NCBI RefSeq assembly: GCF_000224145.3
Contig: NC_020170.2
Location: 4,852,646 to 4,916,645, forward strand
Origin: Ciona intestinalis
Taxonomy: Eukaryota; Chordata; Ascidiacea; Phlebobranchia; Cionidae
DNA length: 64,000 nucleotides
Reading direction: 5' to 3'
Shown here in pieces: positions 51,201 through 63,388 of the stretch (its first letter is position 1; every line of letters begins with the position of its first letter). The notes beneath the pieces are model-generated. The model was not told where the DNA came from, did not search any database, and saw nothing but the letters and a program-made list of their open reading frames with translations. Made by a program: the position numbers and the translations under genes.

Positions 51201-52590
51201 ATGTACAAATGGGGATATGATAAAATAATACATTGTTAAAAAGTTCTCTTAAAAATTTTTGTATATTTATTGTGCAATTTACCTTTTGTATCTGACTTCG
51301 TTATTTCTTGGTATTTTTCCCTCGGCAAAGCCCAATCTACTGCTACTTTTCTGCCCTTAATTTCACTCATATTCACTTCTTTTATTGCTTTACCCGCTTC
51401 CAATACATGTGAGAATTGCACAAATGCAAACCCACGTTTTTTCCCATCTGGTTTTACTGGGATTTTTACTTCAGTGATTTTTCCAAACCTAAATATAAAC
51501 AAGGAGTTTTAGATAAATAGGTATGTGGCGTTTACTCTGTAAGATAGGCCTATAAAAATGTTCTATGTAATCAAAAAACGATCAAAATTAAAGACACCAC
51601 ATGCGATCTGCTTTGGTAGTTTCTACAGAAGACAAAACATGTCAACCCAGGCTTATACACACAAACACAGGTTACCAATTACCATTAAAGTTACACACAG
51701 ATCACTGATACCAGGACTATTTTTCGGTACAACATCTTAATACAACTGATGTTAACACATTAGGGTGATAAGACTCATTATTTGAATATAGTTCTAGGAA
51801 AACTCAACAAAAAGCATAACCAAAACACAAGCAGTACCCGTTTTAAAATGCAAAGAAATTTTCACCTTTTAAACTCAGATTTCAACTCATCTTCCGTACA
51901 GAAGAAACTTAGGTTCCTGATGATTAACCGAGATTTTTTAGATGATTTTCGAAACTCCTTTGAATCTGTATCAACTTGCAAGGCAGCATGAATTACGACA
52001 TCATTAAAATAGGTGTTATTTATCCTAGCTGTCGCTTTTAAAGCTTTTTGCTTGTTTGGAAATGAGACGAGAACTGTTTCATTTTCTTTTTTGACATCAG
52101 CTGAGTTAATTTCACCCAAGGATTTTTTCTTCCATAAAGAACTTATATCATTAATAGACTTTAGTCCTTCAATAGCAACAATAAATTTATTACTGGTTGC
52201 TACTTCTTCAACTTTTTCGACAGTTTTATCAGAATTGTCACATTCCAACGGCACGATATCAAACCCAGCCTCTTCATTACTCACTGCTGCTTTACGTTTG
52301 TTCTTATTCCCTTTGGAAAATTTCTTTTTCTTTGCAAAAATCACGTTTAGTTTGTGACCGTCCACTTCCAGTGTACTCGGTGAAGCGTTAACTGCTGATT
52401 TTGCGTCATCATTGGTTTGGTAAGTAACGAAACCAATACATTTTTTGCTTTCATGCTCAGATTTTGTCTTAACAACAAATGCTTCTTTAATTGGGCCATG
52501 TACACTGAAAGTCTCTTTTAATTGGTCATTTGAACACGAAGCAGGAATACCTTTTACAAAAACTGTTTTATGGCTAAGAGTGTCATTCAT
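48228..52590 (-). CDS. RBM28: RNA-binding protein 28 (nucleolar, Nop4-like)
   Basis: Multi-RRM nucleolar protein of ribosome biogenesis and spliceosomal snRNP association (yeast Nop4). Eight exons on the minus strand: 52590-51866, 51488-51283, 51166-50927, 50523-50387, 50175-50080, 49742-49595, 49457-49297 and 48974-48228, all in phase; 819 aa. RRM1 is [19 protein letters not shown] with [11 protein letters not shown]2 is [20 protein letters not shown] with [20 protein letters not shown]. An acidic linker fills exon 3. RRM3 is [18 protein letters not shown] with [37 protein letters not shown] and [20 protein letters not shown] open RRM4, which continues in the last exon with [16 protein letters not shown] and [21 protein letters not shown] lysine-rich tail ends [20 protein letters not shown]. 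An in-frame ATG at 52638 would add 16 residues; I prefer 52590 because RRM1 follows directly. Human RBM28 has 759 aa; the N-terminal spacer here is longer. Confidence 0.95.
49020..49265 (-). repeat. tRNA-derived SINE in RBM28 intron 7
   Basis: The inverted head is well kept: AGCAGCATCGAGCATTGAAC, CCAGTATCTTTGGGTTTTGC and CTACCTATCCACCAAACCAC. On the minus strand these give an A-box-like TGGTTTGGTGG and a B-box-like GGGTTCAATGCTCGATG. The body is diverged. Confidence 0.75.
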
Positions 52591-52666
52591 GACTGTAAAC
52601 GTCTGCATATATAGTATGATAGTAACACAAAAATGCATCTATCTATTTATAAATGATATTGTGATT

Positions 52667-52838
52667 TAGGGCTAGTAAAAAATCCGACCCTACAGTTTTT
52701 GCTAAAAACTAACCCAAATTCCCACGAACTACCAGCCTATATAACCCCTACATCCTATAACACTTTCCACCAGGCTAATCTACTATACTATACTGTACGT
52801 TGATATATACCAAATGATTTTTTGACTAGTGCCTATGC
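52667..52838. repeat. Family C MITE upstream of RBM28
   Basis: Ends GGGCTAGTAAAAAATCCGAC and TTTTTTGACTAGTGCC are inverted. The inner right end CACTTTCCACCAGGCTAATC matches the fragment at 46545. Confidence 0.7.
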
Positions 52839-53521
52839 TATGATAAATTATAACACGGTTTATAAGGTAAACTACGTAATTAGAAAAAACACTCATAATC
52901 TAATCAAACCGTATGTAGTTAAACTGCGCCTCTCTGCTGTCTATTTATCGTAATGCTAATGCACATAAAAACACTTTACGATTATTACAAATACTACACG
53001 TGCGACTCGTGACGTCATATGTAAACTAATATCCAAAGTATTCACGCGTTTAGTTGTGATATCATAATGGAAAGGCCCAATTTAAAATGTTTACAATGTC
53101 AAAGAGATTAAAACCACTGCAAGTTTCATTTTTAAATCAGAAAACACTCATTTTTTTAAATTTGTGGTTTATTTAGTACAAATATTTAAAACCAGAGTCC
53201 GTATACCCCTGTTTAAAACTATACACATTTTTAGAAATATATTCATTTAACACTTTTGTATAAAGCATTACTTAGGCAAAGTAATCTCACCAATTTAGCA
53301 GAAGTTAAATTATTTACATTGCTTCGACGGAGATGGCACCAAATCGCGAACGCGTCCAAGCAAATAGTGTCAGATGAGAGCATTTAGATTCACTGCCGCA
53401 ATTAGTCCTATTTCCGTTTTTCCGTTTGGCGTGACGGACTACAGCTGGCGGCATGAGATGTGTCAAGATCATTTTAAACAAGTGTGGGTTGGTACAACCA
53501 CCGCTATTATACTGTTTTGCT

Positions 53522-53571
53522 NNNNNNNNNNNNNNNNNNNNNNNNNNNNNNNNNNNNNNNNNNNNNNNNNN
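53522..53571. other. Assembly gap (50 N)
   Basis: Fifty unknown bases; the true size is probably unknown. Confidence 1.
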
Positions 53572-53574
53572 TGA

Positions 53575-53757
53575 TGTAGGCAGTTAGTTTGATCAATATA
53601 GTTATTTCCAACACAAGTGTAGGCCGTCATTTATAGTGTGCATTTAGCAGGTATTACTGCCAAAATGTAGGCAGTTAGTTTGATCAATATAGTTATTTCC
53701 AACACAAGTGTAGGCCGTCATTTATATGTACATTTAGCAGGTATTACTGCCAAAATG
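53575..53757. repeat. 91-base tandem duplication beside the gap
   Basis: TGTAGGCAGTTAGTTTGATC starts at 53575 and again at 53666. The two units differ only slightly (ATAGTGTGCATTTAG against ATATGTACATTTAG). Either a real tandem repeat or an allele joined end to end at the gap. Confidence 0.85.
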
Positions 53758-54021
53758 AACCGAAATGCAGCGTATACCATTTCTATGACGTTTTCTTTTT
53801 TTTTACAATAGATAACGTGAAATCGCGGTAGGGAGAATTTCCCCTTCGGTGCGTTTTATTTTTGCGAACTGTTGCAGAAGCACTGCAGTTTTTATGATGC
53901 GCAGTTTAATTCGCAGAAAATTAACATTTATATATATTATATACAACTGAGGATTTATGAAAAGGAACTACACGGTTAAGGTGGTATGTGAAGTTTAGTT
54001 TATTATAAATTTTATTTTTAA

Positions 54022-54195
54022 AATGATGTTCAATTTGTTATTGTTACGTTGAAGACTTTGACGAGTTCAGTCTACTTTAATTGGCAGTTAATGTCTTTAC
54101 CAGCTAAAATAATTGACCCATATTGTCGCCAATGTGGACAGACGTTGTATGATATAGAACATTGTATAATTAAATGTAATATTGCGCTAAAGTAG
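54022..54195 (+). mobile_element. Possible LINE remnant (C-terminal zinc-knuckle-like piece)
   Basis: A short open frame ends with DPYCRQCGQTLYDIEHC then IIKCNIALK and a stop. The CxxC-H-C spacing resembles the cysteine/histidine motif at the end of many non-LTR retrotransposon ORF2 proteins. No reverse transcriptase domain is visible around it, so it is at most a truncated relic. Family unknown. Confidence 0.35.
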
Positions 54196-55114
54196 GCCTG
54201 GTCTGTTTTATTTATATATATATAATATATTATTTATATTTAAAAATACCATTTTTTAAAAAGGACCAATTTTTAAAAAGGTACATTTGTGATTTAAATT
54301 AAAACTGTTCAAATTTTAGTCTTTAGTGTATTTTTATTTATATATTGACCGTTATTCAATTACCAATATATGTATATATTTAAAATGAATGTGCATGTCG
54401 GCAAAAACTCGTCGTATTTTTGAGTTATATTTGTAAAGCTCAATTTACAATTTTGCTCTTGTGTGGCAATCGTGTATATATTTGTTCACTTTTGTTTGGT
54501 TTGGTCAAAAGCAGTTGCTCTCCACTTAAACTAGAACTTTGAACTTTAATGTAATGATTGACTAGCACTTAGCTTGCAACATGGCTCTTTAATATACAAT
54601 CTTTATGCATTACGATAAATTTGAGTAAGCTATATTAACAAATCTGCGTTCAAGCTCAGTCAACTGCTTCACTTTTTTCTTCTTTATAAACATGTTTCAT
54701 GCCTGCATGTAGCCTAGCTGTTTATAAATAACATGGCGTGCTGTTTATTCCCAGGAGGGCAGTTATCGCACATACTACACATGTATGGTGTAGCACTGAA
54801 AGCACAAAGGCACATGCGTCATCATTGGTAGTGCCTGTTCAGTGACCCTTGGTCAAAAGATCATTTTAATCTGTTTGTAGTTGCAAACTTGTCTTAAGTT
54901 GGAAGCATTGATTGTCCTATAGGTATGCTTATGCTAGCAGGACAAAAAACGTATTGGCTCATTGTTGCTGACGAGACATAGAATAGAAGCATTTTAATTT
55001 AGCGTTTAAATCTTAGCAAGAATTGATTTATTAAATTATCCGGGGTAAAAAAAGGCTAAACTACTAAAATTAGATTGTTAAAGCCCAGCCACTGACAGTT
55101 ACAATAAGTGAAAT

Positions 55115-56171
55115 TTATTATAACCCAGTATGAAATGTTAGCTTAGCCATATACCCAGACTTTGGCTGTAAGAATGTCTACATTAATAGTAGAAAGTAAT
55201 TTATGGCTGCCTACCGTGCCAGTATTATGAAGTACCTTGTTAGCTATAAACTTTGTTAAAATAAAAATAAAATTCAACATTTCAAAATTCGAGTTATGTA
55301 TATATATAAAATTTTTATAAATCTTTCAATTAAAAATTATATATAATGTCTTATTTTTGAACATAATTTTTTTATAAAATGAATATATATAGTTGAACCA
55401 CACTTTTTTAAAAGTTTTTATGGGTACGTAGTGGTTTAAATTTATATTAAAAAATTAAAACATAAAATAAGGTTGTATAAAGAACTTTGATCTCTGTGCC
55501 TTCAATGTTTATGGACAGGTTGTGTTATTTTTGGAAAAGGAAACCATTATACTAGGGATGCACATTACAGAATTTCGAATCCATGAGATTCGAATCCTTT
55601 TGTATTCGAATCTAATTACGGGATTCGGTATTCTGTTTAATGACGTCATTACACTTCATCTCATATACTATATTAACAATTTTTGAAAGTTATTAATTTT
55701 GAAAAAAAATATTTTTGTGTTTGTGGGACTTTCGAGAGTAAACGTTTCGTAACGTCTTTTCATAGCCTGCTATACGTTTCATGACGCAAAAACTACCCAA
55801 TAGTACAATTTTTTATCATTTTACAACTCAAGATCCAACAAGGCTGTTATGAAAGGGTCAATAAACTGACTTTTGTGCGTAAAATTTTTTTTCCTATAAA
55901 TATAAAAAGATTCGAAATTCTAGATTCGGAATTCTAGATTCGAATTAAAGTATTCTAGGATATCCTAGAATACCTAATTATTCTGTAATGTGCATCCCTA
56001 CATTATACTATAGTTAAGTGTAATTTGTGCAGTGAATTCGGCATCTAATGGGTTTTCTTCCAAATTGCTGTTAAATTAGGGTGTAGGTTGATGCTTTAAT
56101 AGATTGAATTGCGTTTTGTGTGTAGACAGTACATGAATATAAAGTGTTTATTGATTAGAAGATTGCAATCT
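55115..56171. repeat. Duplicated block, copy 1 (carries hAT insertion)
   Basis: Sequence from TTATTATAACCCAGTATGAA to AAGATTGCAATCT. It recurs almost unchanged at 56222-56821, except that this copy has a 448-base insertion plus an 8-base target duplication. Differences outside the insertion are few (for example one extra A near 55260 and TGTGTGTAG against TGTGAGTAG), which suggests two haplotypes. Confidence 0.9.
55553..56000. mobile_element. 448-base hAT-type non-autonomous element
   Basis: Terminal inverted repeats TAGGGATGCACATTACAGAA and TTCTGTAATGTGCATCCCTA are perfect over 20 bases. Both sides carry the 8-base duplication CATTATAC (55545-55552 and 56001-56008). The matching empty site with a single CATTATAC is present at 56651-56658. 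Eight-base duplications are the hAT superfamily signature. The interior contains sub-terminal repeats of ATTCGAATC/GATTCGAAT type and no transposase frame. Confidence 0.92.
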
Positions 56172-56221
56172 NNNNNNNNNNNNNNNNNNNNNNNNNNNNN
56201 NNNNNNNNNNNNNNNNNNNNN
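56172..56221. other. Assembly gap (50 N)
   Basis: Fifty unknown bases between the two copies of the duplicated block. Confidence 1.
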
Positions 56222-56821
56222 TTATTATAACCCAGTATGAAATGTTAGCTTAGCCATATACCCAGACTTTGGCTGTAAGAATGTCTACATTAATAGTAGA
56301 AAGTAATTTATGGCTGCCTACCGTGCCAGTATTATGAAGTACCTTGTTAGCTAAAAACTTTGTTAAAATAAAATAAAATTCAACATTTCAAAATTTGAGT
56401 TATGTATATATATAAAATTTTTATAAATCTTTCAATTAAAAATTATATATAATGTCTTATTTTTGAACATAATTTTTTTATAAAATGAATATATATAGTT
56501 GAACCACACTTTTTTAAAAGTTTTTATGGGTACGTAGTGGTTTAAATTTATATTAAAAAATTAAAACATAAAATAAGGTTGTATAAAGAACTTTGATCTC
56601 TGTGCCTTCAATGTTTATGGACAGGTTGTGTTATTTTTGGAAAAGGAAACCATTATACTATAGTTAAGTGTAATTTGTGCAGTGAATTCGGCATCTAATG
56701 GGTTTTCTTCCAAATTGCTGTTAAATTAGGGTGTAGGTTGATGCTTTAATAGATTGAATTGCGTTTTGTGAGTAGACAGTACATGAATATAAAGTGTTTA
56801 TTGATTAGAAGATTGCAATCT
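56222..56821. repeat. Duplicated block, copy 2 (empty allele)
   Basis: Near-identical to 55115-56171 but without the hAT element. Runs directly into the Caskin upstream region. Confidence 0.9.
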
Positions 56822-57054
56822 TGTCCTGCAGTGAGTCATCTGCGGTGACTTGGTGGTGCTGCACTTCAGATATCTGACGTTTCGTGGTTTTGTTTTCTTA
56901 CCAGGTATTTCGTGGTAGGCAAGAGTGGTTTTTAAGCAACAAGGACATTCGTATGATATTACTTCACAATCGCTGGTGGCCGAAAAAAAGGAAAACGACG
57001 CTCGCCCAAATTCTCCTTGTACAAATGGTGCTTTGACCAAACTGTGAGGTCATA

Positions 57055-60000
57055 ATGGGCAAAGGGGAGGAGCTGTTGGAGGCGATAAAATGCCAAGATA
57101 TCTCAGTAGTGCAGAAGATACTGCATAAAGGGAAAGGGAAAATTCTCGGCTCTTCCAAGAAAGTTAATGTCAACTTCCAGGTATATTTTTAATGTCAACT
57201 TTTATTTTTCCAATTTTTTATCCTAGATAGTTTTTCCATTTTTAATTCTCATAAACAGTACATACAGTCTTGCTTTTACCTCATTGGATAATTTTGTTTT
57301 AATTTATAGTAATTTGAATTTATAGCATTCTCTCCCTAAATACAGTCCCGCTTTTACCCTGCAGGATTATGTTTAAATTAAGACCCCAGTGGTCTGATAT
57401 GCTTGATCAGCAGTGCACGAAGCAAAATTCCTATATTTAACTTGCACACTTAGTATCTGATTATCCCATGAGATATTTCAGTTATTTGCAGGTTTTAAAA
57501 CAAATACAAATTCCGAAAAATATATTTCTTAAATTACAAAAAATATTTTTTTAACATCAATATAAAATCAAGTACCCTTAGGTCTTCTATAAGTCATGTA
57601 ATAGTTTTATTACTCAAACACCAAAAATAGCCATGTAAATGTGTTTGACACCCTCTTGAACCCACGCCAATGTACGTAATACATTTTCCCATCCTGTGTC
57701 TGTGTCAATACAACCTTAAGAGAATGAATTAGGATATCCGGCCTTCTGGTCTCACTCCCGTTGACGATTAAACCATGTAGGGTAATTTGATCTCACGCGC
57801 TCTATTGAGTGGCACACACTGCGCTAAATTGACTCCAGTACCAAGTCATCAACCTTTAATGGCTTGTTCTAGCATCATGTTCGAACCTAAAGGATTCGTT
57901 TTACTATAATACAGATTGTTCCGCAGCTGATTTCATTGCCACACCATTATCAAGTCTCTGTATTAAAATCTGTTCCCTTAATTTGTAACTTCGTTCTATT
58001 ACAAAATTTACACATTTTTTTATGCATTTTAAATTCTTTTTTTGGGGGCATTTTTTCATGCATTTCAATTTTTTTGGTGCAATTTAAATTCATTTTTTGC
58101 TTTCAGAATGAAGAAGGTTTAAGCCCATTGCACCAAGCTTCTTTACATGCAAACGTGGATATAGTGTGTCTGCTTATTGATGCCAATGCCACGCTAGACC
58201 TCCAGGATGCTAACGGCATGCGTGCACTGCACTACAGCTCCTTGAAGGTTAGTATCTAATACCAAAAACCCCCCAAACATCATGCATCATTATACATCAC
58301 ATTTATGAAACTATAGTACCAGTAATACTTCTATTTTTATTTTGAAAATGTATAGGAAAAGTTTTTTGTTACCAGACCAAACGTATATTAAATTTTCATT
58401 ATTCCTTGTTTGTTCATGGTGTTTAAATTTAAAGTCTGAATATATTTGGAGAAAAATGGAGTGAGGTCTACAATTGTGTTCTAAAAAATTAATTGTATAA
58501 TTGTTTACAATGCATGTAACTTGATGAAAGCAAAATAAGTTCATATAAACACCTCAAGTTATTAAATCTAAGTCAATACTGTTTCACCACCGTTACAAAT
58601 AACAACACATCCATAAGGAACAGTTGAAAGCGAACGTTTGAAACATGAAATTGTTATTTTAGCCACAGTGCACTCATAGTCATATCACGTTACATGAGGT
58701 CAATAAACGTGAAGTGAGCTGATCTTTACATAACACCTGTAACCGCTTGTCTATAATATCACTGAGAGAAGCACTTTTAAAAACTGTTGCTTTTATAATG
58801 GCTTGTATTTTAAACTGTGGGTATTTTTCTGTAGAATTGACTAAAATCAGGATTTAAAATTTTAAAACCTTTTTTCCCAAAAACATTGTGGTATTCATGA
58901 TGTATGTATATCATTTATCTTATAGGCCTAGTATAGTTCTTTAAACGGTGAATGCACTCATATAATGGTTAAAATGCTTACTGTTTATATATTTATTTAT
59001 ATATATATGTATATAAAGTAAATATTAAAACTGTCTTGTTTTACCTTTTTCTCCATCACTGTTTTGCATTCATTTTTCAACCAGTGACAAACCTATACCT
59101 TGACAAACTTATAACAGGGAAAAGTGGAGGTAGTGGCAGCACTGTTAGAGAGTGGTTCCAAAGCGAGCACGCCGGCTAAAAACGGAGTAACACCCCTTCA
59201 CCTTGCAGCACAGTATGGCCAATGCTCGGTATGTGCAATGTTAATGCAGTATGGGGGTGATCCCACTGTACGAAGGCATGATGGGGCAACACCAATTGAT
59301 CTAGCATGTGAATTTGGAAGATATGAGGTCAGTAGTTTAATGGTGTTTTCTGTGGTTGGTTTGGTGTGTTTTTGCCTGTGTGCTTTGTTTAATTTTTTTG
59401 GGGGGCGAAATTTGTAGACTACAAACTTATTACTTAATATTTGAGGCTATGAGTCCAATTTAAGGTCAATTGCTAAAAGCAGAAAGAAATGAAAGATTTT
59501 TTATATAATTTATACTATAGCATTACACTGGCCATGTATTATTGTGGTGTAAAAAATCCAAACACATTTTTAGAAATAAAGAGGGCATTAGAGCCCCCCA
59601 GGTCATAAAATATAAAGTTTTTGATCATTCATACAAATCTAACCCTTCTACAGGTTGTGGAAATCTTCTTAACCAACAGCAGCTGCATCTCACTTATTGA
59701 ATCATACGCAGTTCAACATTTTGAAACAGAACTTTCAAATTCCAATAGCCCATTGCACGTAGCTGCACGAAACGGACACATTAAAGTTATACGACTCCTT
59801 CTACAGAGCGGGGCAAATATTAATTGGAAAACCTCGTCTGGCACATGTCTGCATGAAGCTGTAGCCCATGAGAAGCTTGAGGTATATGAATAATTCAGTG
59901 ATTTTGTCGCGAAATTTAAAACCATTATATTGGAGAATTGTTTTTTCCTGCACGTTTAATGTTTAGTGAACCTGAGCTTGAGGTAACGCCCAAAATTGTA

Positions 60001-63000
60001 AAAAATATATTTTGTTGCAACTTTTGGGGTGATATACTGAGAAACATTTAATTTGTTGCTGGAATTGTTGAAATCATTTAATTCATAATCTACACACTTT
60101 TGATAAAAGGTGTATATATATTTATTAAAGATTAAAATATATATATATAATAAAGAGTACTGAGTAGTGCTGCTGTGATCACACATTCACAAAAATAATA
60201 TTTTGAAAGCATGTTAGTGACCCACTGCTTTAAAGTCTTTTCTCCAAATTTTTAGATTTGTTTTTAAATATTAAAAATATCCCACCTCACAGGTTGTGCA
60301 GCTCCTTATCGACTGTGGAATCGACACAAGCAGAAGAAGCGGTCTCGGTCAGACTGCCTTTGACTTGGCCAAGAAGTTACCAAGTTCAAGAGTAAATCGT
60401 GAAATTGTGCGAATCCTCTCCGATGCCCAGCCAGGATTTGTTCAAGTAATTCAATCAAGCTGCCACCTATTAACCTTAGCTATTGATTTGCTCTCACATA
60501 AGATCAATACCACACCGCGATCACTTAGAATATCCGAGTGAAAATATGGATTTTACTCTCGTGCTACAGTTTGACACTCTAAGTTATCACAGAATTTTAT
60601 TACAGTTTTATCAAAATTGCATTTTCTAGATTATTTCCTAATTTGTTATTAAATATAGGCTATACATCTATATATATATATATATATATATGCATTATGT
60701 ATATATATAATTTTTTTATAGGCAAAAAACTTTTGTGTAAATGACCCAAAAACGAATTATCAATCACCTTCTAAAACACAAGTCACACTGAGTGCTCCAT
60801 CATTATACACATCCTACAACTCCACGATTTTGTCTTTAATGTCCTAATAACCGAAAAACACAGTTAAAAGTGTGCATTAACACGTGTGGTCCCCCCACTC
60901 ATACAACCCACCACAAATGCTCCATCATCAGACACAACATACCACTTCATAACTCGAATCTTTGCCAGGTTTGTGCTATTAACGATTTCAAGAACGTGCT
61001 CGACCCCACGAGTCTCTCCTTTACCAAGGGAACCATCATAACTCTACTCGAACGGAACTCAAACGGAAACTGGAAGGGTAAGGTTGAAGGGTCAGCGGGA
61101 AATCCCCCAAGGGTGGGGTACTTTCCCAGCGCTTATGTACAGCCACATCAAAGAAGTTTGCATGGTGAGTGCATTAGTATTATAGGCGTAAATTAATTGT
61201 GAAATAATATCATAGGCGTAACGATTTTTTTTCCTTTTAGCGGATCATTTAGTATAAAACGCAGTTTCTTTTCGACGTTTCTGCTATCTGGCAAGACTGA
61301 ATTATTCCCTAACCAGATAAGCCATAAACATTGTTTACATAATGCCTGGTAGCAGAAGTAACAAATACGGTCAATTGCTTGTCAAATTTGTTTAACTGTT
61401 TTAAATGACATTGATAAACTGATAACCTGCCCTTGTACCATGTTCCAATATGTTCATTTTCCTGTAATACCTCACAAAGGTATAACCTAATCTATATAAT
61501 CCACTTATTCTACCTGCTGTGTATAATATAGGAATAACAGGATTATAATGTTCATCAGGCATATGCTTTCAAACGGTGTAATCTCCACTTAGCTGGCTTG
61601 CTAATTTTAAGCCATGTTTATAGCATGAGCTACAGGTACAGCAGATGTTAAAATTTTTGTAATTTTTTGGAAGCAATACCACAAATTTTCAGAAACATTA
61701 AATTACATACATCGTTGGACGTTGTTTATTGTAAACAGATTGGAAACAAATTGATGTCAATATTTTTGTTCATATTTATAGCATACGGATACAACATTAT
61801 ATTTGTTAAAAAAAAATTACTAATAAATAAAGGTAATAAAAAAAATTTTTTTTCTTACAAATATAGTAAAAAGCAGCAGGTTGAATATACCAGAACTGGA
61901 TACCACTATGCTAGTATGTCCATTGCATGTAGATTATAGTCATATCACACATTGTCAATCAAACCCAACCACGAACAATGCAGTCAGCTTCCGCTTGCAT
62001 GACCACACTCAAGTTTACTTGGATAAGGATATTGATTACGTTATCCTTACACAATAGCGCCAGAATTACGAATTTGAGTATTTAGGCTAATCGTGCAAAA
62101 CATTCTGCCGTTTTTTTGTCAGTTTTAGTAACATTTGGTTAAGTTTTGGTATTTTTTCATACAAATTCTCTTCAAACTATCCTACTTCGCCTACATTTAA
62201 ACATAGAAATATTATAAAACATAAAAATCTTTTACTCAGGTTCAGACGACAGCGGTATCCACCCGCATGACGACGAGTGCATTGGTGCCGGCAACACCCC
62301 TCAAAATGTAGGGGGAGCCCCTGTTTTACCCCACCATAACAACCACCACCACCAGTTTTCACCCTGGCCGAAAGTATCAGTAAGCCCCACCAACCGAGCC
62401 CCACCTCACCCACCTAAGTATATAAACGTGGACCCTTCAGGAGCCCCTACACCCCAACCAGCATTAAATAAGGTAATGTTTCAGCAGGTGTCAGTTACAG
62501 CATATATGTATATAGTAGAGTGGGGGAAGAGAAAATTTTTGAAATTAAAAACTATTTTACTAAAATAAAATTTTTTTTTGGTAGAAATTTTTTTTTGTAA
62601 TTTATATACATATAAACTAATTTTTTTAAATATAAAAATTAATAATGTGAATTTCCCCTTTCCCCAGGTTATGTTAGTGAACCCCAACGTAAACAACCCA
62701 AGTTACGATGACGTCATATACAGTCAACAAATGAATGATCGGCCACACCCAAACTCCTCCCCCAACCCCCCAATTACCGTATCTCGCTCGACACAGGACA
62801 TGGGGGTGCTCAAACCCCACATATCAAACCCAGGGTAAGATATGTTAAAAGTAACTAATTCCGTTAAAAAAAATGATTATTTCATTTTTTAAACTTAAAT
62901 TTATAAATCTAGCGGTGATTTTAGTTCACTAACCACGTTTTATTCAGTGTATATTATATTTGTTCGTTAAAATATTTTATTCTGTAGAAAATTTGAATGC

Positions 63001-63388
63001 TTTGTTTAATATAGTTTTTAAAATTTAAATTTGACTTTTTTCATTTTTGTTAATCTCAATTTCAAAATATAGTGGTAAATTCAGTTTAGTGACCATGTTT
63101 TGTTTTTAAAGTATCTGTGCCAAATAATATTAAAAACAATTTTTTTAAGAAAATAATTTTGACTGTGGTTTTACAATTTGTCAAAGGTTATTTTTATGTT
63201 TAGATATGAAGATGTTCTTGTTGACCATTCGTCAAACGGTCCCATTAGCTCCCCAAGCACTGTTTCGTCACATTACAGTCGTCAGCGTGTATCACCACTA
63301 CCACACAGATCACCACAGAGCCAAAACTGGCCAGATAACGCCCATAATAACCAACAACATAATATTCCAAAGGAAAATCTAAGCCGAG
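57055..63388 (+). CDS. CASKIN: Caskin (ankyrin-SH3-SAM scaffold), 5' part
   Basis: Cytoplasmic multidomain scaffold; vertebrate CASKIN1 binds CASK at synapses, and fly Caskin acts with Lar in axon guidance. Nine exons seen on the plus strand: 57055-57180, 58107-58247, 59118-59327, 59654-59881, 60293-60445, 60969-61164, 62240-62472, 62668-62834 and 63204-63388, all in phase, 546 residues so far. The start MGKGEELLEAIKCQD and KILGSSKKVNVNFQ match CASKIN1 closely. Six ankyrin repeats follow (SPLHQASLHANVDIV, RALHYSSLKGKVEVV, TPLHLAAQYGQCSV, TPIDLACEFGRYEVV, SPLHVAARNGHIKVI, TCLHEAVAHEKLEVV) plus a degenerate seventh. The SH3 domain (exon 6) reads AINDFKNVLDPTSLSFTKG, GNWKGKV and RVGYFPSAYV; the usual ALYDY is replaced. 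After it comes a Pro/Ser/His-rich disordered region with PPHPPKY and NPSYDDVIY. The tandem SAM domains expected for Caskin are not in the window, so the gene continues past 64000. Confidence 0.93.
60662..60710. repeat. (TA)n microsatellite
   Basis: A run of TATATA units interrupted by TGCATTATG, in a Caskin intron. Confidence 0.9.
62513..62530. repeat. Family B MITE end fragment
   Basis: TAGTAGAGTGGGGGAAGA within TATATA sequence: the terminal bases of the family only. In the Caskin intron between exons 7 and 8. Confidence 0.45.

Larger units (their letters stand above)
52591..57054. other. AT-rich spacer between RBM28 and Caskin, with two assembly gaps
   Basis: It separates two divergent genes. 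It contains a family C MITE, a 50-base N gap at 53522-53571, a 91-base tandem duplication beside that gap, a LINE remnant, a hAT-like insertion and a second 50-base N gap at 56172-56221 flanked by duplicated sequence. The segment 56822-57054 probably holds the Caskin 5' UTR; TTTTGTTTTCTTACCAG near 56904 looks like a splice acceptor. Confidence 0.7.
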
